Assembly (NCBI GenBank): GCA_002395235.1
Contig: DGWK01000029.1
Location: 1 to 13,619, forward strand
Length of the DNA stretch: 13,619 bases
DNA from: Lachnospiraceae bacterium UBA4260
GTDB lineage: Bacteria; Bacillota; Clostridia; Lachnospirales; Lachnospiraceae
Reading direction: 5' to 3'
Shown piece by piece: positions 12,301 through 13,619 of the stretch. The position numbers and the translations under genes are program-made. Each line of letters starts with the position of its first letter. Position 1 is the first letter of the stretch. The notes below the pieces were generated by a model. The model saw nothing but the letters and a program-made list of their open reading frames with translations. It did not search any database and was not told where the DNA came from.

Positions 12301-13619
12301 ATGTTAAAGGATTTTGTCAAAGCCGCGCAGCCCGAAGAGGAAGAGTTTAAGAAGGAACTCAAGGAGGCCCGGGAAAAGCTGTCCGGTTATCAGATGCAGA
12401 TCAAAGAGGCGAAGCTCCCGGTAATGGTCATCTTCGAGGGCTGGGGCGCCGCCGGCAAAGGAAGCGTCATCGGCCGGGTGATCAAGAGTATTGATCCCCG
12501 CTTCTTCAGGGTCAAGACTATGAACAGTCCCACTCCCGAAGAGAAACGCTACCCTTTCCTGCACAGATATCTGCTGGAGATCCCGGAAGCCGGAAAATTC
12601 GCATTTTTCGACACCTACTGGATGAATGAAGTGACCACACAGCTGATGGAAGGCGAGCTGAGCGAGCATGATTACAAGCAGCGCGTCCGCAGCATCAACA
12701 CCGCAGAGCGGTCTCTTACCGACAACGGCTACCTGGTGATGAAGTTCTTCTTCCACATCAGCAAAAAAGAGCAGAAAAAGCGCCTTAAAGCCCTGTTGGC
12801 GGACGAGAACACAAGCTGGAGAGTCATCGCCGATGACCTTCACGAGAACAAGCACTACAAGGAATACCTTGAGGTCTATGAGCATTACCTCGAGGACACG
12901 GACCGCGCCGCCGCACCTTGGTATATCATCGATGCGAGCGATAAGAAGTGGGCCGAGCTCCAGGTCCTGCGCTTCCTCAACCAAGGGATCGACACGGCGC
13001 TCAAGAATCACGCCCTGGCGGCGCCCATCCGGCAGAACGTCTTCCCCCTGAATCCGATCCCCAAGCTCTCCGAGATATCCCTGGACGACAAGGTTCTCAC
13101 CAAGGATGAATATGACAAAGAACTGGACCGCCTGCAGGAAGAACTCAGCGGCCTTCACAACATCCTTTACCGCAAGAAGATCCCGGTCATCATCGCTTAT
13201 GAGGGCTGGGACGCGGCCGGCAAGGGCGGCAACATCAAGAGGATCACGAGCGCCCTCGATCCCCGCGGCTATGAGGTCCACCCTATCGCCAGCCCTGAGC
13301 CCCACGAGAAAGCCAGGCATTTCCTGTGGAGATTCTGGAACAGGCTCCCCAAGGACGGCCACATCGCTATTTTCGACCGCACATGGTACGGCCGCGTCAT
13401 GGTCGAGAGACTGGAAGGCTTCTGCAGCGAGAACGACTGGCAGAGAGCCTATAACGAGATAAACGAGTTTGAGAAGGAGCTCGCCGACTGGGGCGCCGTC
13501 GTCATCAAGTTCTGGGTGCAGATCGACAACCAGACCCAGCTGCAGCGCTTCACGGACCGCCAGAATACCCCTGAGAAACAGTGGAAGATCACCGACGAGG
13601 ACTGGCGCAACCGCGAGAA
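12301..13619 (+). CDS. pap: Two-domain PPK2-type polyphosphate:AMP phosphotransferase (3' end cut by window)
   Basis: Transfers phosphate from polyphosphate to a nucleotide, most likely AMP to ADP, in the cytoplasm. 439 complete codons are visible and the frame is open at the edge; the family is about 500 residues. Two PPK2 domains follow each other. The first has P-loop GWGAAGKGS (46-54) and FDTYWM (103-108); the second has GWDAAGKGG (302-310) and FDRTWYGR (358-365) with Walker B Asp359. The second domain keeps all lid and Walker residues seen in active PPK2 enzymes; the first is degenerate, as in class II PPK2. GGGGAGGT precedes the ATG. It is divergent from the DUF2325 operon and alone on its strand here. 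Confidence 0.9.
   Translation, partial: MLKDFVKAAQPEEEEFKKELKEAREKLSGYQMQIKEAKLPVMVIFEGWGAAGKGSVIGRVIKSIDPRFFRVKTMNSPTPEEKRYPFLHRYLLEIPEAGKFAFFDTYWMNEVTTQLMEGELSEHDYKQRVRSINTAERSLTDNGYLVMKFFFHISKKEQKKRLKALLADENTSWRVIADDLHENKHYKEYLEVYEHYLEDTDRAAAPWYIIDASDKKWAELQVLRFLNQGIDTALKNHALAAPIRQNVFPLNPIPKLSEISLDDKVLTKDEYDKELDRLQEELSGLHNILYRKKIPVIIAYEGWDAAGKGGNIKRITSALDPRGYEVHPIASPEPHEKARHFLWRFWNRLPKDGHIAIFDRTWYGRVMVERLEGFCSENDWQRAYNEINEFEKELADWGAVVIKFWVQIDNQTQLQRFTDRQNTPEKQWKITDEDWRNRE

Noticed and set aside
1..13619. CRISPR arrays, toxin-antitoxin pairs, phage or restriction genes
   Set aside because: No regularly spaced repeats and no genes with the relevant motifs were found on either strand.

Overview
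The window looks like chromosomal DNA of a moderately GC-rich member of the Clostridia, most likely Lachnospiraceae. Pointers are the dnaX-ybaB-recR cluster, DUF5711 and CvpA-like envelope genes, the DUF2325/DUF3793/small flavodoxin trio, a phosphofructokinase with a PKTIDND motif, and strong AGGAGG-type ribosome binding sites. I had no database search; family names come from recognised motifs.

Layout. Positions 1-464 carry no credible gene, but hold a near-consensus promoter firing leftward out of the window, a half CIRCE-like element and hairpins. From 7468 down to 465 all genes are on the minus strand: pfkA with its own promoter and terminator; then dnaX, ybaB and recR (DNA replication and repair); then galM; then a single-pass membrane protein with a large outer domain (DUF5711) and a small CvpA-like membrane protein. 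Gaps after dnaX are mostly under 100 bases, so dnaX to cvpA may be one long transcript. A tRNA-Ser(CGA) with promoter and terminator sits upstream of pfkA.

From 7930 to 10259, on the plus strand, are two translationally coupled genes for an ABC transporter: an ABCG-type ATPase carrying an extra N-terminal membrane domain, and an ABC-2 type permease. This is the least familiar system in the window. A convergent intergenic region (10260-10584) follows. It is an imperfect long inverted repeat with a strong terminator inside it.

From 12016 down to 10585, on the minus strand, are DUF2325, DUF3793 and a short flavodoxin. They look like one operon, preceded by two head-to-tail GTTA-N8-TAAC palindromes that overlap the -10 box. 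A metal- or redox-responsive repressor is a reasonable guess. Divergent from it, with a structured 5' leader, is a two-domain PPK2-type polyphosphate phosphotransferase that runs off the right edge.

The most interesting items are the ABC ATPase fusion, the tandem operator of the flavodoxin operon, the inverted-repeat element at 10284-10573, and two places where the last codons of a gene are copied just beyond its stop.
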